This document shows positions 46,431 through 54,554 of a stretch of DNA of 64,000 bases, in pieces (within the stretch, counting starts at the first letter, position 1; every line of letters starts with the position of its first letter). Where the stretch lies: positions 1,025,528 through 1,089,527 of the forward strand of contig NZ_FPKU01000001.1 of assembly GCF_900119845.1 (NCBI RefSeq), written 5' to 3'. A program made the position numbers and the translations under genes. The notes under the pieces were generated by a model. It searched no databases. It saw nothing but the letters and a program-made list of their open reading frames with translations, and was not told the DNA's origin. This DNA is from Devosia enhydra (GTDB taxonomy: Bacteria > Pseudomonadota > Alphaproteobacteria > Rhizobiales > Devosiaceae).

Positions 46431-47191
46431 CCGCCTTTCTCGCGGGCAACACCAAAACTTACATCGGCGGGGCCATGGCGCCGGCCGTTTATGATGACCT
46501 GCTGGCCTCGGCCTTCAACAGCCAGAGCTGGACCGAGATCAAGGGCGTCGAATCCATCGGCGCCTTCGGCGAGACCAGCGAAGTCGTGGCAGCGAATGCC
46601 ATCGGCCAGAAGCGCCCGCTCAAGCTCTCGGGGCAGGAAGATCCCGGCACCATCGAGGTTGTGCTCAACTTCAACTCGTCCGACGCCGGGCAGCTCGCGC
46701 TCATGGCGGCGCGCAAGGCGAAGGAGAACCGCGCCTTCCGCGTGGTGATGGACGATGCGCCGGCCGGCGGCACGCCCAGCGAACGGCTCTTCGTCGCCCT
46801 GGTGACGGCGGCGCCCGAGCAGCTCGATACGGTCAACGCGGTGACCAAGGTCAATGCGGCCCTGGCCATCAACTCCAATGTCGTGAAGGTCGCGGCGGCC
46901 GGCGCCGGCACTGCACCGGTCAACACCGTGCTGCCCGCCATCTCGGGCACGGCTGAGACCGGCGAGACGCTGACCGCCACTTCCGGCACCTGGACGGGCT
47001 CGCCGACGCCTTCCTATGGGTATCAGTGGTTCAGTGGCGGGGAGTCGATCCCCGGCGCGACCGCGAGCACCTACGAGATCGAGGCCAGCGACGAAGGCAA
47101 CACCATCACGGTGCTGGTCACCGCGACCAACGTCAATGGCGTGGCCTACGCGATGAGCGCGGCGACCGCGACCGTCACTGACGGGGCCTGA
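46427..47191 (+). CDS. Major tail tube protein with C-terminal Ig-like domain
   Basis: 254 residues. Residues 1 to about 160 resemble siphophage tail tube proteins (KTYIGGAMAPAVYDDL, GQEDPGTIEVVLNFNSSDAG, FVALVTAAPEQLDTVNAVTK). From about 165 comes an Ig-like beta sandwich (PVNTVLPAISGTAETGETLT ... YGYQWFSGGESIPGATAS ... VTATNVNG) like the one appended to lambda gpV. The Ig domain would project from the tail surface. Confidence 0.8.
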   Translation: MTAFLAGNTKTYIGGAMAPAVYDDLLASAFNSQSWTEIKGVESIGAFGETSEVVAANAIGQKRPLKLSGQEDPGTIEVVLNFNSSDAGQLALMAARKAKENRAFRVVMDDAPAGGTPSERLFVALVTAAPEQLDTVNAVTKVNAALAINSNVVKVAAAGAGTAPVNTVLPAISGTAETGETLTATSGTWTGSPTPSYGYQWFSGGESIPGATASTYEIEASDEGNTITVLVTATNVNGVAYAMSAATATVTDGA

Positions 47192-47193
47192 TC

Positions 47194-47502
47194 ATGGCGG
47201 TCGACCTGACGCTGGCCAAGGCGCACATGAACATCACCGGTTCCGGTGATGACACGATCATCACGCACTATATCGCCGCAGCCGATGCACAGGTTACCTC
47301 GCAGCTTGGTACGGGGGTGGATGACATCCCCGAGGCAATCTTCGATCAAGCGGTGCTGATGCTCGCGGCTCACTGGTACGAAAACCGCGAGGCCGTGGTG
47401 GTCGGCCTGTCGGCGGCTTTCCTGCCGATGGGCGTGGCCGAGATCATCCGCGAGTATCGAGCCTACAGCTTCGCCGATGTGGAGCCGACCGATGGCGGAT
47501 GA
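47194..47502 (+). CDS. Head-tail connector (gp6-like)
   Basis: 102 residues. VDLTLAKAHMNITGSGDDTI ... YIAAADAQVTSQLG ... QAVLMLAAHWYENREAVV is the typical helical gp6-type connector of HK97-like phages, which docks under the portal. Starts 2 bp after the tail tube gene. Confidence 0.85.
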   Translation: MAVDLTLAKAHMNITGSGDDTIITHYIAAADAQVTSQLGTGVDDIPEAIFDQAVLMLAAHWYENREAVVVGLSAAFLPMGVAEIIREYRAYSFADVEPTDGG

Positions 47503-47902
47503 TGGTGGGCTCGCCAGGCTCAATCGTCGCATGGCCGCAATCCCCAAGGCAGTGCGCGATGCGCTCCAGCCGGCGCTCGACAAGGGCGCCGATGAGATGG
47601 TGCGCAAGATGAAGAGCATGGCACCGAAAGAGGATGGCGATCTTGTTGGCTCCATCCGAAAGGAACCGGGCCGGCATGAGCTGGGGCGCCGCATCGTTGC
47701 CGGCGGTGCGGCCACCACGAAGCCCGTCGCCGAGGGCCATTCGGCCAAATACGACTATGCGGTAGGGCAGGAATTCGGAACCGCCGAGATGGAGGCTCAG
47801 CCCTTCTTCCACCCGGCCAAGCGCGAGGTGGCGCCAAGGGCAAGGAACCGGCTGAAGCGCGAAGCCCGCAAGGCCATTCGCAGCATCTGGGGCAAGCCAT
47901 GA
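47492..47902 (+). CDS. HK97 gp10-like neck protein
   Basis: 136 residues. AIPKAVRDALQPALDKGADE ... MAPKEDGDLVGSIR ... YAVGQEFGTAEMEAQPFFHP is the HK97 gp10 / minor capsid-to-tail protein pattern; APKEDGDLVGSI and QPFFHPA are its hallmark segments. Overlaps the preceding gene by 11 bp. Confidence 0.85.
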   Translation: MADDGGLARLNRRMAAIPKAVRDALQPALDKGADEMVRKMKSMAPKEDGDLVGSIRKEPGRHELGRRIVAGGAATTKPVAEGHSAKYDYAVGQEFGTAEMEAQPFFHPAKREVAPRARNRLKREARKAIRSIWGKP

Positions 47903-48309
47903 GCGCGGACCTTGCCCTTCAGAAGGCCATCGGCGCCCGCCTGGCTGCGGCCTCGGGCGTGACTGCGCTTGTGCCGGCGGCCAACATTCTCGACCGGAAC
48001 GCCCGGCCCAACCCCGACCCCTCGATCATCATCGGCGACGGGCAGGCACTGCCCGATGGCGACTATGCCCGCGCCGTTCAGCGCATCACGATAGACCTGC
48101 ACATCTGGAAGAAAGAGCCCAGCCTTGCGGGGGTGAAAGCCATTGCCGGCGCGGTGCGCACTGCCGTGCGCGCCGGTCGACCGGCGCTTGATGCGCCCTA
48201 TGTGTGCGGCGGCTGGCACGTCAGCGCCATGCGCTATCTGCGCGACCCCGATGGCGAAACGAGCCATAGCGTCGTCACCATCGAAGCGCTCATCAGTGAG
48301 GGGGCATGA
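47899..48309 (+). CDS. Tail completion protein (DUF3168)
   Basis: 136 residues. LALQKAIGARLAAASGVTAL, the conserved PDPSIIIGDGQ, and ITIDLHIWKKE ... GVKAIAGAVRTAV match the DUF3168 tail terminator family (gpU-like). ATGA overlaps on both sides place it firmly in the neck operon. Confidence 0.85.
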   Translation: MSADLALQKAIGARLAAASGVTALVPAANILDRNARPNPDPSIIIGDGQALPDGDYARAVQRITIDLHIWKKEPSLAGVKAIAGAVRTAVRAGRPALDAPYVCGGWHVSAMRYLRDPDGETSHSVVTIEALISEGA

Positions 48310-48629
48310 TGCGCGCCGGCAAGCTCGATCGCACGATCATCATCGAAGCGCAGGGCGCCGCTACGCTCGACGAGTACCGCACCCCGACGCTTGCATGGTC
48401 GACCTTCGCCACGGTGCGCGCCGAGCTGGTGCAGGCCTCGACGGCTGAATTCCTTCGGGCCTATGGAGAAGCGGCGGACGCGGTACTGATCTTCCGCATT
48501 CGATGGCTCGATGGGCTCACGGTCAAGCATCGCGTCAGCTATGCCGGCCGCATCCTCAACATCCGCGAGATCGTCGAGATCAACCGCCGGCGCGGCCTCG
48601 AGCTGCGCTGCGACGAGGTGCGCGCATGA
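48306..48629 (+). CDS. Head closure / head-tail adaptor protein
   Basis: 107 residues. AGKLDRTIIIEAQGAATLDE, WSTFATVRAELVQAS, FRIRWLDGLTVKHRVSY and ILNIREIVEINRRRGLELRC are the blocks of the phage head-tail joining protein family (SPP1 gp16-like). ATGA overlaps on both sides. Confidence 0.85.
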   Translation: MMRAGKLDRTIIIEAQGAATLDEYRTPTLAWSTFATVRAELVQASTAEFLRAYGEAADAVLIFRIRWLDGLTVKHRVSYAGRILNIREIVEINRRRGLELRCDEVRA

Positions 48630-48787
48630 CACCCGAGCAGTTCACCGAGATCAACCTGGACCTCGATGAGCTTGACCGGCTCGCCCAGACTATGGCGAAG
48701 GGCCTCGCTCGGCGCGACCTGATCTCGGCCATCAGGCGGGTGCGGCGGGTGTGCGCCGATGCACTCGATGATCGGGGGGCGCAATGA
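48626..48787 (+). CDS. Small helical protein before small terminase
   Basis: 53 residues, almost wholly helical (ITPEQF-like start, ELDRLAQTMAKGLARRDLIS, AIRRVRRVCADALDD). ATGA overlap on both ends shows it is translated within the operon. No family recognised. Confidence 0.5.
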   Translation: MTPEQFTEINLDLDELDRLAQTMAKGLARRDLISAIRRVRRVCADALDDRGAQ

Positions 48788-49182
48788 AAGGCCAAAAGCC
48801 CCAGCTGATGGTCATCAATGGGAGCCTGGGGCAGTTCCCGCCTCCGCCCGCATGGCTGGCCGAAGAGGCCAAGGCCGAGTGGCGCCGCATGCAGCCCTAC
48901 CTCGAGGAACGCAAGGCGCTCAACGACATCGACCTTGCCAATCTCGAAAACTACTGCGTCGCCCAGGGCCGGGTTCGCGAATGCGAAGCGGCCATGGTCG
49001 GCATCAACGACATCGATCGGAAGGCCAAGCTCTGGCGCATGCAGAAGCAGGCAATGGATGCGGCACGGGTGCTGGGCGGCGAGCTGGGCCTGACGCCCAT
49101 GGCGCGCAGCCGGCCGGCCTTCCGCGAGCCCAGCCTGTTCGATGATGACGAGCAGGGCGAGGACCCAACCGCAATTGCCTGA
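48784..49182 (+). CDS. P27-type small terminase subunit
   Basis: 132 residues. PPPPAWLAEEAKAEWRRMQP ... NDIDLANLENYCVAQGRVRE ... LGGELGLTPMARSR is the pattern of P27/TerS small terminase proteins, which recognise the packaging site. It overlaps the large subunit gene by 41 bp, and the two form the packaging pair. Confidence 0.85.
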   Translation: MKGQKPQLMVINGSLGQFPPPPAWLAEEAKAEWRRMQPYLEERKALNDIDLANLENYCVAQGRVRECEAAMVGINDIDRKAKLWRMQKQAMDAARVLGGELGLTPMARSRPAFREPSLFDDDEQGEDPTAIA

Positions 49183-50788
49183 CACCTTCCCTCACTGGAT
49201 CTATGACGGCTCGGAGATCCCCGACCCCTTCGGCCATGGCGATCGGGCGGTGCGATTCCTGCGCGCCCTGCGGCACCCCAAGAGCACCCTGCCGAACAAG
49301 GCCTTCCAGCTCGATCCGTGGCAGGAGCGCGTGGTGCGCCGCATCTATGGGCCGCGCCATGATGACGGCACCCGCGTAGTCAAAACGGTGGTGCTGCTCC
49401 TGCCGCGCGGCAATCGCAAGACCAGCCTCGCGGCAGCGATCGGGCTCCTGCATACGATCGGGCCCGAGCGGGTGCCGCAGGGTGAAGCGATCTTCGCGGC
49501 TGCCGATCGCAAGCAGGCCGGCATCGCCTTCAAGGAAGCGCTCGGCATCATCCGGAGCGACAAGCGCCTGGTGGCCGCCACCGGCATTTATGATGCCCAC
49601 AATAGCGCAAAGAAGATCGCGTACCACAAGGAGGGTGTCGCCCTCGAGGTGATCAGCTCCGATGCCGGCACCCAGCACGGCCGAACCCCGGCGTTCGTCC
49701 TGGCCGATGAAATCCATATCTGGCCTAACCGGCTGCTCTGGGAAGCCCTGACCACCGGGCTCGATAAGACCGACAATCCTCTGCTGGTGGTCGCCACCAC
49801 GGCCGGCCGAGGGCAAGAGAATGTGGCCTGGGAGGTGGTTGAGGACGCCCGAAAGGTGGCGAGGGGCGAAGTCGACGATGCCTCCATCCTGCCGATCCTC
49901 TTCGAAGCGCCGCGCGATGCTGACTGGCAGGATGAAGGGTTGTGGCACCGGGTGAACCCCGGCCTGCGCCACGGCTATCCCAGCCTCGACGGCTTTCGCC
50001 GGCATGCCCGCCGCGCGGCCCGCAGCGTGGGCGAGCGGCAATCGCTGCGCCAGCTGAAGCTTAACATATGGCTTGATGCGGCGACCGACCCGTTCGTCGA
50101 TATGGATGTGTACGACGCCGGCGCCAAGCCCGTCGACATCGATGCCCTCGCCGAGGAACCCTGCTGGCTGGCCGTCGACCTCTCCTCGACCACCGACCTT
50201 TCCGTCATCGTCGCGTGCTGGCGCACGGCGGACGGCTACGCCCTGGCGGCATGGTTCTTCTGCCCGGAAGAAAACATCAGTCAGCGCGAGGACGCCTCGG
50301 GCGCCAGTTATGCGCAGTGGGTGGAAGAAGGGCTCATCGAGGCAACGGACGGCAATACCATCGACTACCGCCGCATCGAGGCCAAGCTGGTGGAGCTTTG
50401 CGAGATCCTCAATGTGCGCGAGATCGCCTTCGATCCCCACATGGCCCGGCAGGTACAGCCGCAGATCCTCGAGATGGGTCTGCCGGCCGTCGACATGCGC
50501 CAAATCCCCAGCCTCATGATGCCGGCATATCTGGAAACGGAGCGGGCGCTGCTGGCCGAGGAAGTGCGCCACGGCGGCAATCCCGTTCTGCGCCACTGCT
50601 TTGGCAACGTCGCGGTGAAACGCAACGATTCCGGCCATGTGGTGAAGTTCACGAAGTCGCAGCGCTGGCTGTCGATCGATGGCGCAGTGGCGGCTGCCAT
50701 GGCCATCTCGCGATGCGCGGCCGGCGAAAGCAACGTCTCGTCATACGAGGATGCGCCCGACGATATCGAATCGTGGGCCATGGCATAA
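49142..50788 (+). CDS. Terminase large subunit
   Basis: 548 residues. ATPase domain with Walker A-like PRGNRKTS (residues 88-95) and Walker B FVLADE (185-190); C-terminal RNase H-like nuclease starting at CWLAVDLSSTTDLSVI with later acidic residues (AFDPHMARQ, SIDGAVAAAMA). It translocates DNA into the procapsid and cuts it. Complete. Its position, after the neck genes and before the tape measure, is unusual; normally it precedes portal. Confidence 0.93.
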   Translation: MMTSRARTQPQLPDTFPHWIYDGSEIPDPFGHGDRAVRFLRALRHPKSTLPNKAFQLDPWQERVVRRIYGPRHDDGTRVVKTVVLLLPRGNRKTSLAAAIGLLHTIGPERVPQGEAIFAAADRKQAGIAFKEALGIIRSDKRLVAATGIYDAHNSAKKIAYHKEGVALEVISSDAGTQHGRTPAFVLADEIHIWPNRLLWEALTTGLDKTDNPLLVVATTAGRGQENVAWEVVEDARKVARGEVDDASILPILFEAPRDADWQDEGLWHRVNPGLRHGYPSLDGFRRHARRAARSVGERQSLRQLKLNIWLDAATDPFVDMDVYDAGAKPVDIDALAEEPCWLAVDLSSTTDLSVIVACWRTADGYALAAWFFCPEENISQREDASGASYAQWVEEGLIEATDGNTIDYRRIEAKLVELCEILNVREIAFDPHMARQVQPQILEMGLPAVDMRQIPSLMMPAYLETERALLAEEVRHGGNPVLRHCFGNVAVKRNDSGHVVKFTKSQRWLSIDGAVAAAMAISRCAAGESNVSSYEDAPDDIESWAMA

Positions 50789-50798
50789 GGAGGCCGGC

Positions 50799-52754
50799 AT
50801 GGCCGATGAAGGCAGCGCAGAGAAGCTGGCAATCGATCTCGAGGCGCGGGTGACCGACCTCGAAAAGGGCATGGTGCGGGCTCAGGCCATCGCAAATAAG
50901 GCCTATGCCGGTTTGAAGAAAGGGTCGAGTAGCGCCACCCGGCAAATGGAAGCCGACATGGCGCGCTCCACGAGCTTCATCAACAATGCCCTGGCCTCGA
51001 CCTCGACCCGGATGGGCACTTTTACCCGATCCGGGCTTGGCGGCATGACGGCGGGCTTCCTCGGCGCCGTCGCGCCGATCCTGTCGGTGACGGCGGCGCT
51101 CAATACGGCACGCGCGGCGCTCTCGGACTTCGACCGGATCGGCAAGAACGCCAAGGCGAGCGGGCTTGGGGCCGAAGCCTTTCAGGAACTGGCCTATGCC
51201 GCCGAGCTGGGCGGTGTTGCAACCGAAACCTTTGCCAAGTCGATGGAGGCGCTCAACCGCAATGTCGGCATGGCGGCCGTGGGCAAGGGCGAGCTGGTGG
51301 AAAAGCTCAAGCAGTTGAACCCGCAGCTGCTCGCCAACATCGTCGCCACCGGATCGCAGGAAGAGCGGCTGCGCCTTGTGGCCGATGCGCTCGAGGCGGA
51401 AAGCGATGCCAGCCAGAAGGCCGCAATCGCCACGGCCGTCTTCGGCGATGCCGGGGTGCGCATGGTCGAGATGTTAAAGGGTGGCTCCAAGGCTCTAGAC
51501 GATACGGCCGACAAAGCGCGCAAGCTCGGCATTGTAGTTTCGTCCGACCTCATCGCCCGAGCCGAGGAACTGAACGACGAATTCACCACGGCCACCCGCG
51601 TGATGGACATGCAATTCAAGCAGGTGCTGATCGACCTGGCGCCGCTGCTGATCGGCACCGCGCAGCTGGCGGGCGGTCTCGCCTGGGCGATCAGGCAGGT
51701 GGTCGACGCCTTCAAAGAGCTCGACATGAAGTCGACGGCCGGGCTGGCCGAGCGGCAGGCGACGATCAAGGATCTTCTCTCGCGCAACGCCGGCACGGCC
51801 GCGCAAGTCGATTCTGCCGGCTTCATCGTGCCTGGCAGCCCAATGTCGGTCGGCATTCCGGCCGAACAGGTTGCGCAACTCGAGGCCGAGCTGGCCGCCA
51901 TCGAGGCCGTGCTCGAAACCCGCCGCAAGCTTGATGAGGCGCGCAATGCCCCGCTAGTGGTTCCTCCTGGTGGCGGGGGTGGCGGCAGCGTCGGCGGCTC
52001 TTCGGAAGACAAGGCCGCCCAGATCATCGCCGCGCTCGAGGCCGAGCGGGCAGCGATCGGGCTGACGGCCGTGGAGGTGGAGAAGCTTTCGGTCCTTCGG
52101 CAGGCCGGCGCCGACGCAACCGACATCCAGAAGCAGCGCATCATCGAGCTGGTGCAGGCCATCAACGATGAGCAAGCGGCGGCGGAAATCCGCGCCTCGA
52201 CCGAAGGGCCGTTCGAAGTCATGACCGCCCAGCTCGATGAGCTGGAAGGCCTGCTCGCCCGCGGTGCTATCTCATGGGATGAATACGGGCAGGCTGCGAT
52301 GCGCGCCCGCGCCATGGCCGCAGGCGAGGCCCTTGCCATGGTGGGCCAGATTACCGGCGCCATGACCCAGCTGTTCGAAGACAATAAGGCCCTGCAGCTC
52401 GCCAATGTCGGCGTGAACACAGCGGCGGGCGTCGCCAAGACGCTGGCCGACTATGGGGGCACGCCGTGGGGCTGGGCGGCCGTGGCGGGCGTGGTGGCAT
52501 CCGGCGCGGCGCAGGCGGCGGCGATCATGGGCGCGCGGCCGGGCAGTTCCTCGGCGGCCGGCGCGGCTGCCAACACTGGTGCGGCTGTTGCAGCAGCCCC
52601 GCAGCAGGCACGGCAGATCGGCGGCACGGTGGTCATCAACGGTGACAGCTTCGGACCCTCGCATATTGAAGGGGTGATCAACCAGATCACAGATATGGTC
52701 AACGCTGATGGCGCGGCCAATCTGGTCCTGGCGATCGAGCGGGCGAGGCGCTGA
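50799..52754 (+). CDS. Tail tape measure protein
   Basis: 651 residues. Helical N-terminal part with LEARVTDLEKGMVRAQAIAN, a hydrophobic segment (GGMTAGFLGAVAPILSVTAA), then FQELAYAAELGGVATETFAK, typical of tape measure proteins, hydrophobic helices (LLIGTAQLAGGLAWAI) and a Gly/Ala-rich end with GGTPWGWAAVAGVVASGAAQ. At about 0.15 nm per residue the tail would be roughly 100 nm long. AAGGAGG precedes the ATG. No tail tip genes follow. Confidence 0.82.
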   Translation: MADEGSAEKLAIDLEARVTDLEKGMVRAQAIANKAYAGLKKGSSSATRQMEADMARSTSFINNALASTSTRMGTFTRSGLGGMTAGFLGAVAPILSVTAALNTARAALSDFDRIGKNAKASGLGAEAFQELAYAAELGGVATETFAKSMEALNRNVGMAAVGKGELVEKLKQLNPQLLANIVATGSQEERLRLVADALEAESDASQKAAIATAVFGDAGVRMVEMLKGGSKALDDTADKARKLGIVVSSDLIARAEELNDEFTTATRVMDMQFKQVLIDLAPLLIGTAQLAGGLAWAIRQVVDAFKELDMKSTAGLAERQATIKDLLSRNAGTAAQVDSAGFIVPGSPMSVGIPAEQVAQLEAELAAIEAVLETRRKLDEARNAPLVVPPGGGGGGSVGGSSEDKAAQIIAALEAERAAIGLTAVEVEKLSVLRQAGADATDIQKQRIIELVQAINDEQAAAEIRASTEGPFEVMTAQLDELEGLLARGAISWDEYGQAAMRARAMAAGEALAMVGQITGAMTQLFEDNKALQLANVGVNTAAGVAKTLADYGGTPWGWAAVAGVVASGAAQAAAIMGARPGSSSAAGAAANTGAAVAAAPQQARQIGGTVVINGDSFGPSHIEGVINQITDMVNADGAANLVLAIERARR

Positions 52755-53110
52755 TGGCCAGCCCCGACCGCCTGCACCAGATCCTTGCTGACAACCTCAA
52801 GGTACATCTCGCCGGCCGGCCGATGAGGGTGCCCGAACCACTGCGCCCGCTCTGGGGCTGGTTTGCCGAATTGAGCGCGGCGCGCAGCTGGCACGCCAAC
52901 GGGCCAAACCCGATCACATTCGCCGAGATCGAGGCCTATGGCAGGCTCATGGGCTGGCCCTTTCGCCCGCAGGACGTGGCGGCGATCCGCAAGCTTGATG
53001 AGGTTTGGCTTGCAGCAACCCTCGCCCGCATGGCGCCCGAGGGCGGCAAGGCGCGGCCTGTTCCAACCCAGCCCCTGACGACGGCGGCGTTCGATGCGGT
53101 GTTCGGATGA
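52754..53110 (+). CDS. Small phage protein after tape measure
   Basis: 118 residues. The block LRPLWGWFAELSAARSWHAN then PNPITFAEIEAYGRLMGWPF and DVAAIRKLDEVWLAA resembles small proteins encoded around the tail chaperone / tape measure genes of many proteobacterial siphophages. Its exact role is not known to me. Start overlaps the tape measure stop by one base and its stop overlaps the next gene (ATGA). Confidence 0.6.
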   Translation: MASPDRLHQILADNLKVHLAGRPMRVPEPLRPLWGWFAELSAARSWHANGPNPITFAEIEAYGRLMGWPFRPQDVAAIRKLDEVWLAATLARMAPEGGKARPVPTQPLTTAAFDAVFG

Positions 53111-54138
53111 AGAAGCGGCGGCGATCGGCCCGAATAAAGGCATACTCAGACTTCGCCCTCGATGAGCGGGAAAGCCGCCTCCGGCAAGAGGGTGTGATTT
53201 ATCGTCCTATCAATGGCCGGCCGAAGACGGGTCTTTCGCAACAAGAACAGAAGTCGGCCATCGCGCGCGTGGTGAAACTGATGTCCGAATGGCGGGCTAG
53301 TCCCTTTGAGCATGAGGCGGCATGTGTCAATGGACTGCGCTCGCAGCTGTGCCTCGACAGCGTGCCGTGGCATCCTGCCGATACTCAGGCGCGGGAAATA
53401 GTAGGCGCGGCAGAACGCGAGCTCGGCCTGAAGCGGCCCACCTGGTCGGAAGGTCAGCCCGAGCACATCGCGTCACATGACAATTGTGCATATTGCGCGG
53501 CGCCGTTGAGCGATGACCAGATCGCCCATGGTGATCGCTTTTGTTCTTCAGACTGCGCCCGATCCGTGGCTCGCCGGATTAGAAGCCGTGACAGTGCACG
53601 TCATTGCGAAGTACTCGCCTCGGCTCGGCGAGTCGTTCAAATCAGCCGCAGACCAGAGTCAACATGCAAGTGCTGCGGAAAGACGTTTCGGCCCAGAGGG
53701 GGTACAGCAGCACCAAAGTACTGCTCTGAGAAGTGCATGGGCATCGCAAAGCGGACGATGCCAGAGGCGATATGTGCAAATCCTGATTGTGGAAAAACCT
53801 TTCGCCTCGCGACGAAGAAACGGTTGGAGACGCAGCGCTTCTGCAGTAAAGCATGCGTCGACCATTCCCGCCGGCGACATAGCTGGCTTTTCGAGCGTGA
53901 CTACCAATGCCAAATCTGCGGCTCGGCGTTCCGCTCGACGCATAGTGCGCCGAGGTACTGCTCTAATAGTTGCAACATATTAGCTTCGCGCTGGTCTCGC
54001 GGGATAAGCGTTCCAAAGAAAGTCACCCCGCGGGCACTTGATTATTTTGTGTTGCGCCCGGCCGAAGCCGCGCGGCCCAAATGGCTAAGCCCTGCACGAT
54101 TCGATGAGCTTGCGGAGCGCGGTGGTCGCGCTTGCTAA
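53107..54138 (+). CDS. Protein with four treble-clef-like zinc-binding units
   Basis: 343 residues, unknown function. After a basic helical N-terminus there are four units of the form Cys-x2/4-Cys, then about 15-18 residues, [FY]-Cys-Ser-x2-Cys: C127/C130/C146/C150, C187/C190/C206/C210, C223/C228/C246/C250 and C268/C271/C285/C289. The C-terminus (VTPRALDYFVLRPAEAARPK) has no recognised motif. The units resemble zinc fingers found next to phage HNH nucleases, but no nuclease motif is present. Base composition is less GC-rich than the structural genes. Last gene of the rightward operon; likely accessory cargo. Confidence 0.6.
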   Translation: MKKRRRSARIKAYSDFALDERESRLRQEGVIYRPINGRPKTGLSQQEQKSAIARVVKLMSEWRASPFEHEAACVNGLRSQLCLDSVPWHPADTQAREIVGAAERELGLKRPTWSEGQPEHIASHDNCAYCAAPLSDDQIAHGDRFCSSDCARSVARRIRSRDSARHCEVLASARRVVQISRRPESTCKCCGKTFRPRGGTAAPKYCSEKCMGIAKRTMPEAICANPDCGKTFRLATKKRLETQRFCSKACVDHSRRRHSWLFERDYQCQICGSAFRSTHSAPRYCSNSCNILASRWSRGISVPKKVTPRALDYFVLRPAEAARPKWLSPARFDELAERGGRAC

Positions 54139-54338
54139 AGTCGTATGTCGGAACCGTCGTCGCTGGCTAGGCGGCGATCGAGTTCGCGTTCGGCTCTTGC
54201 GTCCGCCATTTCCTGCGAGTTGCTGTTCAATGCCTGGATAAGGCCTCGAAGCAGGTCGTTGGTCTCCTGCTGGAGTTCGGCCTGTCGGTCGACCGACCGC
54301 TTTAACTCATACATCATTTCGTCGAGCTGATCGCTCAT
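54135..54338 (-). CDS. Small coiled-coil protein at the right end
   Basis: 67 residues, acidic and helical (MSDQLDEMMYELKRSVDRQA, then ELQQETNDLLRGLIQALNS), probably a short coiled coil. GGGAG lies 7 bases before the ATG. It converges with the zinc-unit gene with 4 bp of overlap. Only leftward gene at this end. Function unknown. Confidence 0.5.
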   Translation of the reverse strand: MSDQLDEMMYELKRSVDRQAELQQETNDLLRGLIQALNSNSQEMADARAERELDRRLASDDGSDIRL

Positions 54339-54371
54339 GGGCGTTCTCCCGTTCTCATCCGTGTGGCTAAT

Positions 54372-54449
54372 CGTGTGCCATGGATTTGCGGGACACAATT
54401 GGGATTCGTTGAAATGCCTTGCGAATCTTTGGCACACGGCCGGCACATG
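54372..54449. promoter_or_regulatory. Right-arm integrase binding sites (candidate)
   Basis: CGTGTGCCA at 54372-54380, the same sequence inverted at 54430-54438 (TGGCACACG) and CGGCACATG (one mismatch, inverted) at 54441-54449; the last two are 11 bp apart. They repeat the 9-mer pair beside attL, which argues for arm-type sites of the integrase. Confidence 0.45.
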
Positions 54450-54507
54450 AAAAAGGCCCGGATCGCTCCGAGCCTGCCGCAAGTCCCTGCAAAATCTAGT
54501 GAATTTT

Positions 54508-54554
54508 TGGAGGCCACGTCCGGAATCGAACCGGAATACACGGATTTGCAATCC
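54508..54554. repeat. attR: 47-bp copy inside intact tRNA-Cys
   Basis: Identical to 36811-36857. It supplies the CCA end, T-arm, variable region and part of the anticodon arm of the intact tRNA-Cys gene, so the element's core has rebuilt the tRNA on integration. Confidence 0.92.

Larger units (their letters stand above)
36811..54554. mobile_element. 17.7-kb integrated phage-like element in tRNA-Cys
   Basis: Bounded by 47-bp direct repeats; the excised circle would be 17,697 bp. It contains an integrase at the left end, two Arc-type repressor genes, a replication-initiator-like gene, and one long rightward operon with portal, protease, capsid, HNH nuclease, tail tube, neck proteins, terminase and tape measure. 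I see no endolysin, holin, spanin, tail tip, tail fibre, receptor-binding or helicase/primase gene. All structural ORFs are intact and mostly overlap by ATGA. It could be a compact prophage that lost modules, or a capsid-encoding satellite that uses a helper phage. Confidence 0.9.

Noticed and set aside
49004-50638. 544-codon open frame on the - strand
   Set aside because: Antisense to small and large terminase genes, which are well supported.
53513-53983. 156-codon alternative frame inside the zinc-unit gene
   Set aside because: The other frame contains four regular cysteine units and ATGA coupling; this one shows no domain.
36811-54554. Gene transfer agent cluster
   Set aside because: Presence of integrase, tRNA att repeats and a repressor switch shows a mobile element; GTA clusters lack these and carry distal tail genes.
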